A program made the translations under genes and the position numbers. DNA of 51,962 nt from Syntrophomonadaceae bacterium (GTDB lineage Bacteria > Bacillota > Dethiobacteria > DTU022). The notes under the pieces are model-generated. The model had not been told where the DNA came from. It made no database searches and worked only from the letters and a program-made list of their open reading frames with translations. Below are positions 17,005 to 24,992 of this stretch, one piece after another. The number at the start of each line of letters is the position of its first letter. The stretch's first letter is position 1. The DNA is taken from the NCBI GenBank assembly GCA_007121075.1, contig SKMK01000055.1:1-51962 (forward strand), in the 5' to 3' direction.

Positions 17005-18165
17005 ATGATGAGAAAAGTAGCTATCGTGGGTGCCGGCATGACCAGCTTTGTGCGCCGGGCCCTTGAAACACCCAAAGAGCTGTCCTACCAGGCGACCAAA
17101 GTCACTCTCGACAGCTGCGGGCTAACCCTGGACGATGTGGACTGCATTGCCCATGGGACCGCGCCGGACGCATTTGACGGCCTGCACCAAAACGGCGAGT
17201 ACATGGTCGACGGCTGCGGGGGGTGGAATAAACCGACCATGCGGGTTTATGTCGGCGGCGGGACCGGTATCCACGCCGTGGTTCACGGCTGGCACCACGT
17301 CGCATCCGGCCTGTTCGACACCTGCCTGGTGGTCTGCGAAGAAAAGATGTCCAGCGCCCTGCCGCACGCCCAGGCCTTTTTCCTGACTATTTTCGACTCG
17401 ATTACTGAAAGACCGCTTGAACCAAACCTGCTCTGGATTTTCGCCCTGGAAATGAACCGCTACATGGAACGCTACGGTTATACCAAGGAAGACATGGCCC
17501 TGGTGGCAGTTAAAAACAAGCAAAACGGGCTCAAGCACCCGGCTTCGCAGTTTTCGGAAAAAGTGACCGTGGAAGATGTGGTCAATTCGGAGATGATGGC
17601 CTACCCGGTCAGCAGGCTGGACGTAAGCCCCGTTTCAGACGGCGCCGCCGCCGTTTTGCTGGCCTCAGAGCGGGTGGCCAGGCGCCTCACCGATAAACCG
17701 GTTTGGATCGAAGGGGTGGGCTGGAGCCTGGACACCGCTTACTGGGCCACGCGGGATCTCTACTATCCCCGCTACACCGATACAGCCGCCCGCATGGCCT
17801 ATGACATGGCCGGGATCAGGGAGCCGGACAAAGAGATCCACGTTGCCGAACCATATGATCCGTTCGATTATAAGGCTCTTCATCACCTGGAAGGCCTGCA
17901 GCTCTCCCCGCGCGGCAAAACTGTAGAGCTGCTGCGCGACGGCCATTTCGACATTGACGGCAACCTGCCCATGTGCCCATCGGGCGGTCTGCTCGGGGTG
18001 GGCAACCCGATTGCCGCCGCCGGAACTATGAAGGTCTGCGAGCTGTTCTGGCAGCTGCGGGGAGAAGCGGGCCAGCGTCAAGTGCCAGGCAACCCGCGCC
18101 GCGGTGTGGCCCAGTCCTGGGGCGATTTGATGCAGGTCAGCTCTGTTGTCGTAGTTGGCAATTAG
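17005..18165 (+). CDS. Second thiolase-fold protein lacking the catalytic cysteine
   Basis: A 386-residue paralogue of the preceding protein (shared NRYME/NRYLH, LLASE, LTDKPVWIEGVGWS). The nucleophile region is RVYVGGGTGIHAVVHGWHHV, with Gly where Cys is expected; the usual GHP-type histidine box is GVGNPIAAAG, with Asn in place of His. CLVVCEEKMSS is the usual SCP2-thiolase strand. Two adjacent unequal thiolase-fold genes followed by two DUF35 genes suggest a heteromeric complex. GGAGG precedes the ATG at about eight bases. Reaction unknown: retro-aldol cleavage or a structural role are both possible. Confidence 0.85.
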   Translation: MMRKVAIVGAGMTSFVRRALETPKELSYQATKVTLDSCGLTLDDVDCIAHGTAPDAFDGLHQNGEYMVDGCGGWNKPTMRVYVGGGTGIHAVVHGWHHVASGLFDTCLVVCEEKMSSALPHAQAFFLTIFDSITERPLEPNLLWIFALEMNRYMERYGYTKEDMALVAVKNKQNGLKHPASQFSEKVTVEDVVNSEMMAYPVSRLDVSPVSDGAAAVLLASERVARRLTDKPVWIEGVGWSLDTAYWATRDLYYPRYTDTAARMAYDMAGIREPDKEIHVAEPYDPFDYKALHHLEGLQLSPRGKTVELLRDGHFDIDGNLPMCPSGGLLGVGNPIAAAGTMKVCELFWQLRGEAGQRQVPGNPRRGVAQSWGDLMQVSSVVVVGN

Positions 18166-18201
18166 AATCAATAACTTTAACCGGTTTAAGGAGGGTTTTT
18201 G

Positions 18202-18717
18202 ATGGAAGACACAATTAAAGTAGCAGGAGGCACCGGCCTTACGGCGGATGATATAAAATCAGGCAAAATATTCCTTACCGAAGACAGCCTTGACTGCGCC
18301 TATGCCTGGGATACCGGGGTGGCTGTCAACCGTTACCTGGCTGAATTGAAGCAGGGCAAGATCATCGCCACCCGGTGCAAAAAATGCAAGCGGACCATGC
18401 TGCCCCCCCGGCTGTTCTGCGAATTGTGCTTTATCCCCTGCAGTAACTGGCAGTATGTCCAGGACACGGGGATCGTCAACACCTTTTCGATCTGCCATGT
18501 CCACTGGGATGCCACCCGCATCGGCAAGGACGAAAAGCCGCACCTGCCGGCAGTGATTGAAATTGACGGGGCCTCAGAAGGGATGGGAATCATGCATCTT
18601 CTGGGCGAAGTAGATCCGGAAGAGATAAAAATTGGCATGCAGGTTAAAGCTGTCTGGAAACCGGAAGCAGAGCGAACCGGTTCAATTATCGATATCAAGT
18701 ATTTTAAACCGCTTTAG
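18202..18717 (+). CDS. Zn-ribbon/OB-fold DUF35 protein
   Basis: A 171-residue DUF35 protein. After an N-terminal helical extension (VAVNRYLAELKQGKI) comes the rubredoxin-like zinc ribbon with two CxxC pairs (CKKCKR and CELCF), then an OB-fold ending EAERTGSIIDIKYFKPL. DUF35 proteins are partners of SCP2-type thiolases and aldolases, binding the acyl-CoA and forming a channel (known for BbsA and ChsH2). The ATG at 18202 has AAGGAGGG upstream. It is 36 bases after the second thiolase-fold gene. Confidence 0.92.
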   Translation: MEDTIKVAGGTGLTADDIKSGKIFLTEDSLDCAYAWDTGVAVNRYLAELKQGKIIATRCKKCKRTMLPPRLFCELCFIPCSNWQYVQDTGIVNTFSICHVHWDATRIGKDEKPHLPAVIEIDGASEGMGIMHLLGEVDPEEIKIGMQVKAVWKPEAERTGSIIDIKYFKPL

Positions 18718-18730
18718 GGGAGGGTTGAAT

Positions 18731-19213
18731 ATGGGCATACTGGAGCGAAACAGCCGAAACATTGACAACCGCTGCTGGAATCCCGGCATCAAAGCTTTTC
18801 CGGTTAAGAATGTCTATACAGCCGGGGTGGCCGGCCAGCGTTTTTTCGAAGAGTTAAAAGAAAATGGTAAAATATATGGCTCTAAATGTGAAAAATGCGG
18901 CCTGACTTACGTTCCCGCCCGCATCTACTGCGAAAAGTGTTTTGACCACCTTTTAGAGAAAGATTGGGTGGATGTCGGCATTGAAGGCACAATCTATTCT
19001 TACACCCTGGTCTGCAAAACAAAAAGCGGCGGCCCGAAAGAAAAGCCGTCGATCATGGCCGCAATCAGGATAGCCGACGGGCTTCTCATTCACCGCCTGG
19101 GTGACTGCAGGGAAGAAGAGCTGGAAATAGGCCGGCCGGTTAAGGCGGAGTTCAAGCCTAAACAGGATCGAACAGGAAGTATTGAAGATATAATGCACTT
19201 TAAACCGCTTTAA
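18731..19213 (+). CDS. Second Zn-ribbon/OB-fold DUF35 protein
   Basis: A 160-residue paralogue of the preceding DUF35 protein: helical start (GQRFFEELKENGKI), zinc ribbon CEKCG...CEKCF, and an OB-fold ending KQDRTGSIEDIMHFKPL, nearly the same C-terminal motif. The ATG at 18731 follows GGGGAGGG. The long ORF start overlaps the previous gene and lacks a site. Presumably it pairs with one of the two thiolase-fold proteins. A perfect hairpin follows (19232-19273). Confidence 0.92.
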   Translation: MGILERNSRNIDNRCWNPGIKAFPVKNVYTAGVAGQRFFEELKENGKIYGSKCEKCGLTYVPARIYCEKCFDHLLEKDWVDVGIEGTIYSYTLVCKTKSGGPKEKPSIMAAIRIADGLLIHRLGDCREEELEIGRPVKAEFKPKQDRTGSIEDIMHFKPL

Positions 19214-19231
19214 CCAGGGCAATTTGCGACA

Positions 19232-19273
19232 TTGAATAACCCCGGAAGCTGTTAAGCTGCCGGGGTTATTCAA
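19232..19273. terminator. Perfect 14-bp hairpin between convergent genes
   Basis: TTGAATAACCCCGG pairs with CCGGGGTTATTCAA around a 14-base loop that itself contains an AAGCTG direct repeat. It lies between the ends of the DUF35 gene and the receiver-SipW gene. U-tracts are weak, so bidirectional termination or mRNA-end protection are both possible. Confidence 0.7.
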
Positions 19274-19316
19274 TACGCTATTCATATGCAATTTCTATGA
19301 TCTTCCTGGCACCGGT

Positions 19317-21581
19317 TTATCTTTCACCCTCAGCAATCCGGCCGTAATCACCGTCCCGGCTGCGCTTGTTTCCATTATCGCCCTGGGTCAAGTATTTCAA
19401 AATTTTGTTCAGTTCGAAAACAATGATCAAAACTCCGGGAACAAATATCAGCAAAATCAACCCCTGGGTAGTCTGAACAAAATTTAACAGGTACCCCACA
19501 TAGGGTACGGTAAAAGTAACCATTCCGACCACGTTTTCAGCAGGCACCGGGTTGGGGTCGTTGACATTATTAGCGTCGCCGCGGGTAATGAACCGGAGGC
19601 CGTCGTCTCTTTGAATTTCCACTACCCGGTGCGTGGTGAGAGACTCGGGGTTGTTAGGGTTGCGAAAAGTTATAACATCGCCAACAACGAGCTGTTCCGG
19701 TTCCGTTTCTCTGACAAAGGCCAGGCTCCCGGTATCAAATTCGGGGCTCATGCTGCCGCTTAAAACAATGTACATCTGGTAACCGGCCACCTGAGGAACA
19801 CCGCCGGTAATCCTGCTCTGGATCAGAAAAAAGGATAGTCCAGCCATTACCAGGAGAAGAATAACGAACAAAATATTACCGAAAATGGAAAAGAAACCTT
19901 TGAACCTGCCTCTTGATTTCTTTGTTTTCCTTAAGCGGCTTTGTCCTTCCTGCTCTTCTTGATCATCATCTTCAAACCCGCTGTAGTCTCCTGTACTCCC
20001 GGTTTCGTAATGCTCGGAATCCTGAACCTCCGGTTCATCTGCCGATTTTTCCGTCTCGTCCTCCTGATTTTCGCCGAATAAAAACTCGTCAGCTGATTTG
20101 CCTGGCAAGGATGACTTCCTGCGAATTTCTTCCTGGCTCATTTGAGGTCCGCGGGGGTATAGATCTTCGTCATCCTCCTCGCTAAAAGCTTCTTCATATG
20201 CGGCAGGGAAAGGACCGGAACTTCCTTCTTCTTTAAATAAGGTCTCTTCTTGTCCCCGGTCCTGCTCTTGATCAAGGGTTGTAAAATCTGCTTCGCCTTC
20301 ACCGGGCTCATCAGGTTTTTCAGCTCCCGGCTCGTCGTCGAACAGATCATCAAAAAACTTCTTGTCTTCAGCAAGAGGCAAAGTTGGTTCAGAATGATCC
20401 TCAGGCTTGGATTTGCCTAAAAATTCATCGGCAGGCCTGACCACATCGGGTGCCGGTTCCGAATCATCCGGCGCTTTTTCCTCAAATAAACTTTCTCCTT
20501 CATCCCGGGCCGGGTATTCTTCTTCAGGGCCTGCTTTGGTGTCGAAGATGTTGTCTACATCATCAAATAACTTGAGTAAATCCTCTTCACCTGCTTCCTG
20601 CTTTTTATCCGGTAGATATTCTTCTCCCTGATCGGTCCCGTAAGGATCTTCAAACAAATCCGGCTCAGGAAACTGTATTTGCCGGGGAGGTTCATGATCC
20701 GGGACTTCCTGATCACCGCCCTCCCGGGTGCTGCCGAAGTCCGTCTCATCAGGCTCGTAAGTCTGCTCCTGCTCCGGTTCGTCCATTTCCTCTGCTTCGT
20801 GTTTATCTTGTTCAGTCTGCTCACCAAGCAGGTCCAGGTCCTCGAAAAAATCGATCTTCTCTTCAGCCTGCTCTTCGCTGTCTTCATCAGGCCCAAACTT
20901 CAGCTCCTGCTCGTCTGGCTTATCTTCTTCGAACAGGCCGATGTCTTCATTTTTTCCGGTGCTTTCCTGTTCGGCCCGGTGATCCGGCTCTGTATCAAGC
21001 AGGTCTTCCTCGGTTATTCCCGAGTATTGCAGGATATCCTGATCATCATCCGCGTATTCTGAAGCATCACCAAACTCATCTCTATCCTGAGCCTGGTCTA
21101 TTGTTTCAGAAGCAGCATCTACCGGGTAATCCTGGTATCCCCCGCCTTCCTCACTTTCAGCCGCTTCTCCCGCAGCATAACGATAAGATTCATCACTATC
21201 CCGGCGAGGCTGCTTTTTCTTCCTGGTCGCAATCCGGAGCCGGGCAAATAAGTCTTCCTTTTGGATCGGCTTAACCATGTAATCATCTATTCCTCCGAGC
21301 TCTATCGCGTTGTTCAGCGCGTCATAATAGTCGGAGTTAATTAAGGCCATTACATAGGCATCCTTGTTTTTTGAGCGCAGCGAATCAAACAAGCCTGCCA
21401 GTTCGCCTTTTACCAGATCAAAATCAATGATTACTATATCTGGCATTAACTTATCCGCAACTTTAAGCAACGTCTCCTGTGAGAAGCAATTGACAACATC
21501 GGTTTCTTCAAAACCCTGGTCGATCAATTCCTTTAAATCCGAAGAAGATATTAACTTATGGTCTACCAGAAGCAGGTACAT
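19317..21581 (-). CDS. Receiver domain - long acidic linker - SipW-type signal peptidase I fusion
   Basis: A 754-residue fusion. Residues 1-125 resemble a response-regulator receiver: LLLVDHKL, IVIIDFD (phospho-acceptor position) and DDYMVKPI with the conserved Lys; the Thr/Ser switch position is Asn (ALINSD) and the first acidic pair is Asp-His. Residues about 130-555 are a very acidic, low-complexity linker. A membrane helix (about 570-590) leads into an ER-type signal peptidase I: VLSGSMSPEFDTG with catalytic Ser near 610, TTHRVV with His near 651 instead of Lys, and ITRGDANNVNDP, then a last membrane helix. SipW enzymes mature TasA-like proteins, two of which are encoded upstream. The ATG at 21579-21581 has GGGAGGGG before it. 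Confidence 0.85.
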   Translation of the reverse strand: MYLLLVDHKLISSSDLKELIDQGFEETDVVNCFSQETLLKVADKLMPDIVIIDFDLVKGELAGLFDSLRSKNKDAYVMALINSDYYDALNNAIELGGIDDYMVKPIQKEDLFARLRIATRKKKQPRRDSDESYRYAAGEAAESEEGGGYQDYPVDAASETIDQAQDRDEFGDASEYADDDQDILQYSGITEEDLLDTEPDHRAEQESTGKNEDIGLFEEDKPDEQELKFGPDEDSEEQAEEKIDFFEDLDLLGEQTEQDKHEAEEMDEPEQEQTYEPDETDFGSTREGGDQEVPDHEPPRQIQFPEPDLFEDPYGTDQGEEYLPDKKQEAGEEDLLKLFDDVDNIFDTKAGPEEEYPARDEGESLFEEKAPDDSEPAPDVVRPADEFLGKSKPEDHSEPTLPLAEDKKFFDDLFDDEPGAEKPDEPGEGEADFTTLDQEQDRGQEETLFKEEGSSGPFPAAYEEAFSEEDDEDLYPRGPQMSQEEIRRKSSLPGKSADEFLFGENQEDETEKSADEPEVQDSEHYETGSTGDYSGFEDDDQEEQEGQSRLRKTKKSRGRFKGFFSIFGNILFVILLLVMAGLSFFLIQSRITGGVPQVAGYQMYIVLSGSMSPEFDTGSLAFVRETEPEQLVVGDVITFRNPNNPESLTTHRVVEIQRDDGLRFITRGDANNVNDPNPVPAENVVGMVTFTVPYVGYLLNFVQTTQGLILLIFVPGVLIIVFELNKILKYLTQGDNGNKRSRDGDYGRIAEGER

Positions 21582-21710
21582 GATACCCCTCCCTTTATGG
21601 AGCAAAACATTTTGTTCTATTATAACAGAAACTATTCGTAAAATTCTACATCTATACGCTTTTTACAGGAGAAAAAATGCCGGAAAAATGCTTTTTAGCT
21701 ATTTTTGCTT

Positions 21711-21751
21711 AGAAAAGAGCCCCGGTAGTGGAGGACCGGAGCTTCTTTTCT
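21711..21751 (-). terminator. Intrinsic terminator after the transglutaminase-fold gene
   Basis: Minus strand AGAAAAGAAGCTCCGG pairs with CCGGGGCTCTTTTCT with one bulge, and the 3' arm itself ends U-rich. It lies 41 bases after the stop of the gene at 21793-22992 and before the receiver-SipW gene, so the latter likely has its own promoter or relies on read-through. Confidence 0.7.
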
Positions 21752-21792
21752 GAACAAGCATGCATCACTTAAGTATTGAAGGAGGGATGCAG

Positions 21793-22992
21793 CTAGCGTA
21801 TGGCATTACTCCAGGTTGCGCTTAAACTTCCACCTGTGTAATTAACCCTGATCGATTGGTCGCTGTAACTTTCCACTATATGCGACGGGTGCGGAAGCTC
21901 ACCGAAGTACTGGAAGGTTAAATCTACCGGAACCCAGCCCAAACCGTCAACATAGAACTCGGCCCAGCTGTGGCGGGTGCCCGCCAGGGAACCGGAAGTC
22001 ATCGGCCCGCGCTGCGGCCGGGCAAAACCGATTACTTCCCGGGCCTGGATACCTAATTCACGGGCTTTGCTGATGAAACCCCTGGCCAGCGTGCGGCAGT
22101 TTCCACTGCCGGCATACTGGTTGTAGGCCTGGCGTGCTTTTTCAACAGTTTCATTGCTTGAATTGATTGATACTGTCCGAACGGCTATATCGAATTCTGC
22201 GACTATTGTTTTGGTCTGTCCCGGGGGCAAATCACCAATATTAAAGGTGTGAACTCTCCCGGATGTCGAGACAGAGCTGTAATTTACTGATCTTAAGGTT
22301 GTTGTTTGATACGGGGAGGTGTTTTCCAGTAAAGGCACTGAAACTCTAACATTGCGAGAGGTGTTGCTGCCAATATTGGAGACTTCAACCTCCATCCTGA
22401 AGGTATAATTGCTTGTACCACCCCAGGAGTAAGATACCGAAGGCGCCGGTTCCGGCTCGGGCTCAGGTTCCGGGGCCTCCTCTTCTTGAGGCTCAACAGC
22501 TTCAACGGTTTCTACTGCCGCTTCGGTTTGCGGAACGGCATCAGGATCTTCCTGGTTGGTTTCCACCGGGAGGCTTTGAGTCTGTTTGCCTGTATAGTCA
22601 TCGCCTGATTCTTGTCCGGTTTGGTCACTTTCTTCCTCCGCTTTTTCATCTTCTACTTCGGCATCAGCCTCATCACGGTTAGAATCTTCACTGACGTTTC
22701 CAAGCTGTTCAACCTCATCTCCACTTGAGTCGCTATCTTTTCCACCGGTATCATCTTTCGAACCATCCTCTCCTTCAGCGGATGATTCTTCTGTCTCAGC
22801 AGCCTGCTCATCGCTTTGCTTGTCCGGTTCCGGTTCGGACTGAGCACCTGTACCGTTAAGAGCAGCCTCCACTTTACTGCTTACAATCACGGCTCCATCC
22901 TCACCTGAGATAAGGGCAAAGCCTGCGGCCGTCAGAAGCGCCAGTACTGTCAGACAGATAAAAGCACTTCTTGCCCATCCCAATCTCTTCAT
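21793..22992 (-). CDS. Secreted/membrane-anchored transglutaminase-fold (cysteine protease-like) protein
   Basis: A 399-residue exported protein. A signal or anchor helix (about 9-30) is followed by a low-complexity acidic region (45-185, ending in an EPEPEPEP run), a beta domain (about 190-275) and a transglutaminase-like core with the full triad: Cys299 (GNCRTLA), His341 (RHSWAEF) and Asp357 (VPVDLTF). This fold covers crosslinkers and cysteine proteases; the substrate is unknown, with the matrix proteins upstream as natural candidates. The ATG at 22990-22992 is directly downstream of a hairpin containing its own Shine-Dalgarno. Two tandem c-di-GMP riboswitches precede it. Confidence 0.87.
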   Translation of the reverse strand: MKRLGWARSAFICLTVLALLTAAGFALISGEDGAVIVSSKVEAALNGTGAQSEPEPDKQSDEQAAETEESSAEGEDGSKDDTGGKDSDSSGDEVEQLGNVSEDSNRDEADAEVEDEKAEEESDQTGQESGDDYTGKQTQSLPVETNQEDPDAVPQTEAAVETVEAVEPQEEEAPEPEPEPEPAPSVSYSWGGTSNYTFRMEVEVSNIGSNTSRNVRVSVPLLENTSPYQTTTLRSVNYSSVSTSGRVHTFNIGDLPPGQTKTIVAEFDIAVRTVSINSSNETVEKARQAYNQYAGSGNCRTLARGFISKARELGIQAREVIGFARPQRGPMTSGSLAGTRHSWAEFYVDGLGWVPVDLTFQYFGELPHPSHIVESYSDQSIRVNYTGGSLSATWSNAIR

Positions 22993-22998
22993 CAAAAA

Positions 22999-23017
22999 GT
23001 CCCTCCTTCAGAGGGAC
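22999..23017 (-). promoter_or_regulatory. Shine-Dalgarno-sequestering/terminator hairpin
   Basis: GTCCCTC-TGAAG-GAGGGAC on the minus strand, followed by five U and the ATG. The 3' arm is the ribosome binding site. Adjacent bases 23015-23025 are an 11-base perfect complement of the proximal aptamer's 5' strand (23124-23134), so aptamer folding and this region are coupled. Confidence 0.78.
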
Positions 23018-23038
23018 CGACAAAGTGAAACAAATAAA

Positions 23039-23137
23039 ACCCGTTTCGGAGGCCAGGCTGTCATAGCTCTCTAAAGAGCCTTAGACCCTGTGGCTTTGCG
23101 TCCCCGCCTTTCGGCAGGTTTGCCTTTGTCGGTCAGG
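23039..23137 (-). promoter_or_regulatory. Cyclic-di-GMP-I riboswitch, proximal copy of a tandem pair
   Basis: Minus-strand core GGCAAACC, stem with GAAA loop, GGACGCAAAGCC, GGGTCTAAGG, GACAGCCTGGCCTCCG. Its 5' strand (23124-23134) can pair perfectly with 23015-23025 next to the ribosome binding site hairpin. Central sequence nearly identical to the distal copy, indicating a recent duplication. Confidence 0.93.
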
Positions 23138-23143
23138 TTTAGT

Positions 23144-23168
23144 TATGAGGCCCTGTCAGAGCCTCATA
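23144..23168. promoter_or_regulatory. Hairpin between the tandem riboswitches
   Basis: TATGAGGC pairs with GCCTCATA around a nine-base loop. On the minus (transcribed) strand no U-run follows, so it does not look like a normal terminator for the riboswitch transcript; it may separate the folding of the two aptamers. Confidence 0.5.
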
Positions 23169-23220
23169 TTTTATAAAAATCAAAGCATCTGCGCTGCAAT
23201 TTCGTGGTGAAAATAATAAA

Positions 23221-23320
23221 ACCCGATTCGGCGGCCAGGCTGTCATAGCTCTCTAAAGAGCCTTAGACCCTGTGGCTTTGCGTCCCCGCCTTTCAGCAGG
23301 TTTGCCATTATCGTGCAGGT
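23221..23320 (-). promoter_or_regulatory. Cyclic-di-GMP-I riboswitch, distal copy of a tandem pair
   Basis: Same GEMM-I core as the proximal copy (GGCAAACC, GAAA-capped stem, GGACGCAAAGCC, GGGTCTAAGG, GACAGCCTGGCCGCCG). The two are almost base-for-base alike from the P2 arm through the second hairpin and differ mainly in the P1 flanks, which set the expression platform. It lies about 25 bases after a strong promoter. Confidence 0.92.
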
Positions 23321-23344
23321 TTACCTCTACAAATACTTAATCAA

Positions 23345-23373
23345 AGTATATGTCAATCTAACTGATTTGTCAA
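23345..23373 (-). promoter_or_regulatory. Sigma-A-type promoter of the transglutaminase transcript
   Basis: Minus strand TTGACA (23368-23373), a 17-base spacer and TATACT (23345-23350), directly upstream of the tandem riboswitches. A near-consensus housekeeping promoter, implying that control is exerted after initiation by the riboswitches. Confidence 0.82.
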
Positions 23374-23406
23374 CTTTTCTGCCGGTTTTAAAACTTGCTA
23401 CTTAAT

Positions 23407-24906
23407 TCATCCGGATGCGGCTTTTTTCAGTGACAAACCGCCTGTAATCAACAACAGTCCGGCAATTAGCAGGCCTACCGACACGCCGTCTGTTCTGGGC
23501 AGGGGCGGATCAACCCGCGGTTGTTCCGGCCTGATAATTACTTCCTCCGGCTCTTCAGGTTCAGGAGTTACCGCCGGATCATCAGGCGGGACTATAACCT
23601 CAGCAGGAGTTTCCACACCGAAGTAGTGGCTGGGATCACTGTCGCTGACATCGGCCCCCTCCGGGGGAGTTCCCACTACCGAGCCGATATTGGCATACTG
23701 CCCCTCTTCCGCTTCCCCAGCCGCCTCATAAATCCATGTTTCTCCCGGCTGTAAAATGCCGTCCTCATTGGTATCTCCGCTGACATACACAGGAACCACT
23801 CCGGCTATATTGTCTGTAACAGTAATGTTGGTTAATGAAACATCTCCGGGATTGGTGACGATATATGTCCAGGTAACAGTGTCCCCGACGGTAATTTCCG
23901 GGCCGGGCGGCAGATCGGCATCCACACCGTTGGTCAGCTTTTCAATATTAATCGCCGGCTCATCAGGGGAAATTCCGTAATAGTGACTGGGATCGCTGTC
24001 GCTGACATCCGCTCCTTCCGGGGGCGTACCCACTACAGATCCAATGTTGGCGTACTGTCCTTCTACTGCCACTCCGGTGGCTTCGTAAATCCAGGATTCT
24101 CCTACCTGCAAGATACCGTCATCGTCGACATCACCACTCAAATATTCCGGATTTACACCCGGGATATTATCGGTTACTTCAATATCGCTTAAAGGAACAT
24201 TCCCCGTATTGGTAATCACATAGGTCCAGGTTACAGGATCGTCGATGGTAATAAAGGGTCCGGTCGGAACATCGGCATCCACACCGTTGGTGGCCTTTTC
24301 AATATTGATACCAGGATCATCCGGCGGTGGTGGAGGTGGCGGATCTTCGTGGCAAATCGTAAAGAAGACCAGCCGGGTTTCCAGGGTAGAACCCTGGAAT
24401 TCGTTCCCCGTTTCCGGGCCGGGCAGATGGATTTTAAAATCGAGGGTGATCTCGTCACCCTGGTGCATTAGCCCCATTTCCAGGACTTCTGTAAGGTTAA
24501 CAGCGTCATTTTGGGAAGGGTTTTCGCTGTCATACTGCCAGTCGCTCATTTTGCCGGAAAAAACTTCAACGCCTTCACTAATAACGGTCATTTCCAGCTG
24601 ATTAAACAGGCTTCCTTTTTCGCCAAGCCCGGGTTCGCCGTCAATATATTCCCAGGCAAAAAATAGCTCGGCAGAGGCTGAACCGGTTTTAATTACGGTA
24701 ATAGTTTCTTCTTCCGAGTCGCCGGGGTTCATGTTTTCCAATTCAAAGAGTGGCTCCTCCGGCTCGAGCTCAACCCGGCAGGGGTGACCATCTTCCTGAG
24801 CCCATGTATAGTATGGTTCGACCATCCACATCAGGCCGGCCAAAATCATCAGTGCTCCCATGAAAATTACAAGTTTTCTGTTTTTGATCATCGTTATCAA
24901 CACCAC
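23407..24906 (-). CDS. Cell-wall-anchored surface protein with two DUF11-like repeats and LPXTG-like motif
   Basis: A 499-residue exported protein. An N-terminal hydrophobic helix (about 12-30) is followed by a beta domain (about 40-185, CRVELEPEEP...), a run of seven prolines and two nearly identical 115-residue repeats (198-312 and 316-430) of the DUF11/conserved-repeat type (VTWTYVITNTGNVPLSDIEVTDN). The C-terminus has LPRTD (469-473), a hydrophobic stretch and a Lys-Lys tail, the layout of a sortase signal with Asp in place of Gly. No sortase is in the window. The start is uncertain: GTG at 24906, or ATG at 24891, both with weak sites. It lies after the TasA-like genes. Confidence 0.85.
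   Translation of the reverse strand: MVLITMIKNRKLVIFMGALMILAGLMWMVEPYYTWAQEDGHPCRVELEPEEPLFELENMNPGDSEEETITVIKTGSASAELFFAWEYIDGEPGLGEKGSLFNQLEMTVISEGVEVFSGKMSDWQYDSENPSQNDAVNLTEVLEMGLMHQGDEITLDFKIHLPGPETGNEFQGSTLETRLVFFTICHEDPPPPPPPDDPGINIEKATNGVDADVPTGPFITIDDPVTWTYVITNTGNVPLSDIEVTDNIPGVNPEYLSGDVDDDGILQVGESWIYEATGVAVEGQYANIGSVVGTPPEGADVSDSDPSHYYGISPDEPAINIEKLTNGVDADLPPGPEITVGDTVTWTYIVTNPGDVSLTNITVTDNIAGVVPVYVSGDTNEDGILQPGETWIYEAAGEAEEGQYANIGSVVGTPPEGADVSDSDPSHYFGVETPAEVIVPPDDPAVTPEPEEPEEVIIRPEQPRVDPPLPRTDGVSVGLLIAGLLLITGGLSLKKAASG
23617..24315 (-). repeat. Two tandem ~345-bp coding repeats
   Basis: Units 23971-24315 and 23617-23961 within the surface protein gene encode the DUF11-like repeats. 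Their 3' parts (GQYANIGSVVGTPPEGADVS) are identical in protein, while the 5' parts have diverged. A related single repeat (FKFIITNTGNVPLTNIQLSD) occurs in the larger TasA-like protein at 25947-27572. Confidence 0.88.
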
Positions 24907-24992
24907 TCTTTTGATATGGAGGGGCAGGGCTTAAGCCTGCCCCTTATGATAAGCATTAAGTTTTTCCGGAATACCTGAAAAAGATTTAAGAT

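Noticed and set aside
15816-18165. Annotating both thiolase-fold genes as acetyl-CoA acetyltransferases.
   Set aside because: The active-site cysteine and the GHP-type histidine are missing, so a plain thiolase name would mislead.
23144-23168. Terminator between the tandem riboswitches.
   Set aside because: The U-rich side lies on the opposite strand from the transcript, so it does not terminate the riboswitch RNA in the usual way.
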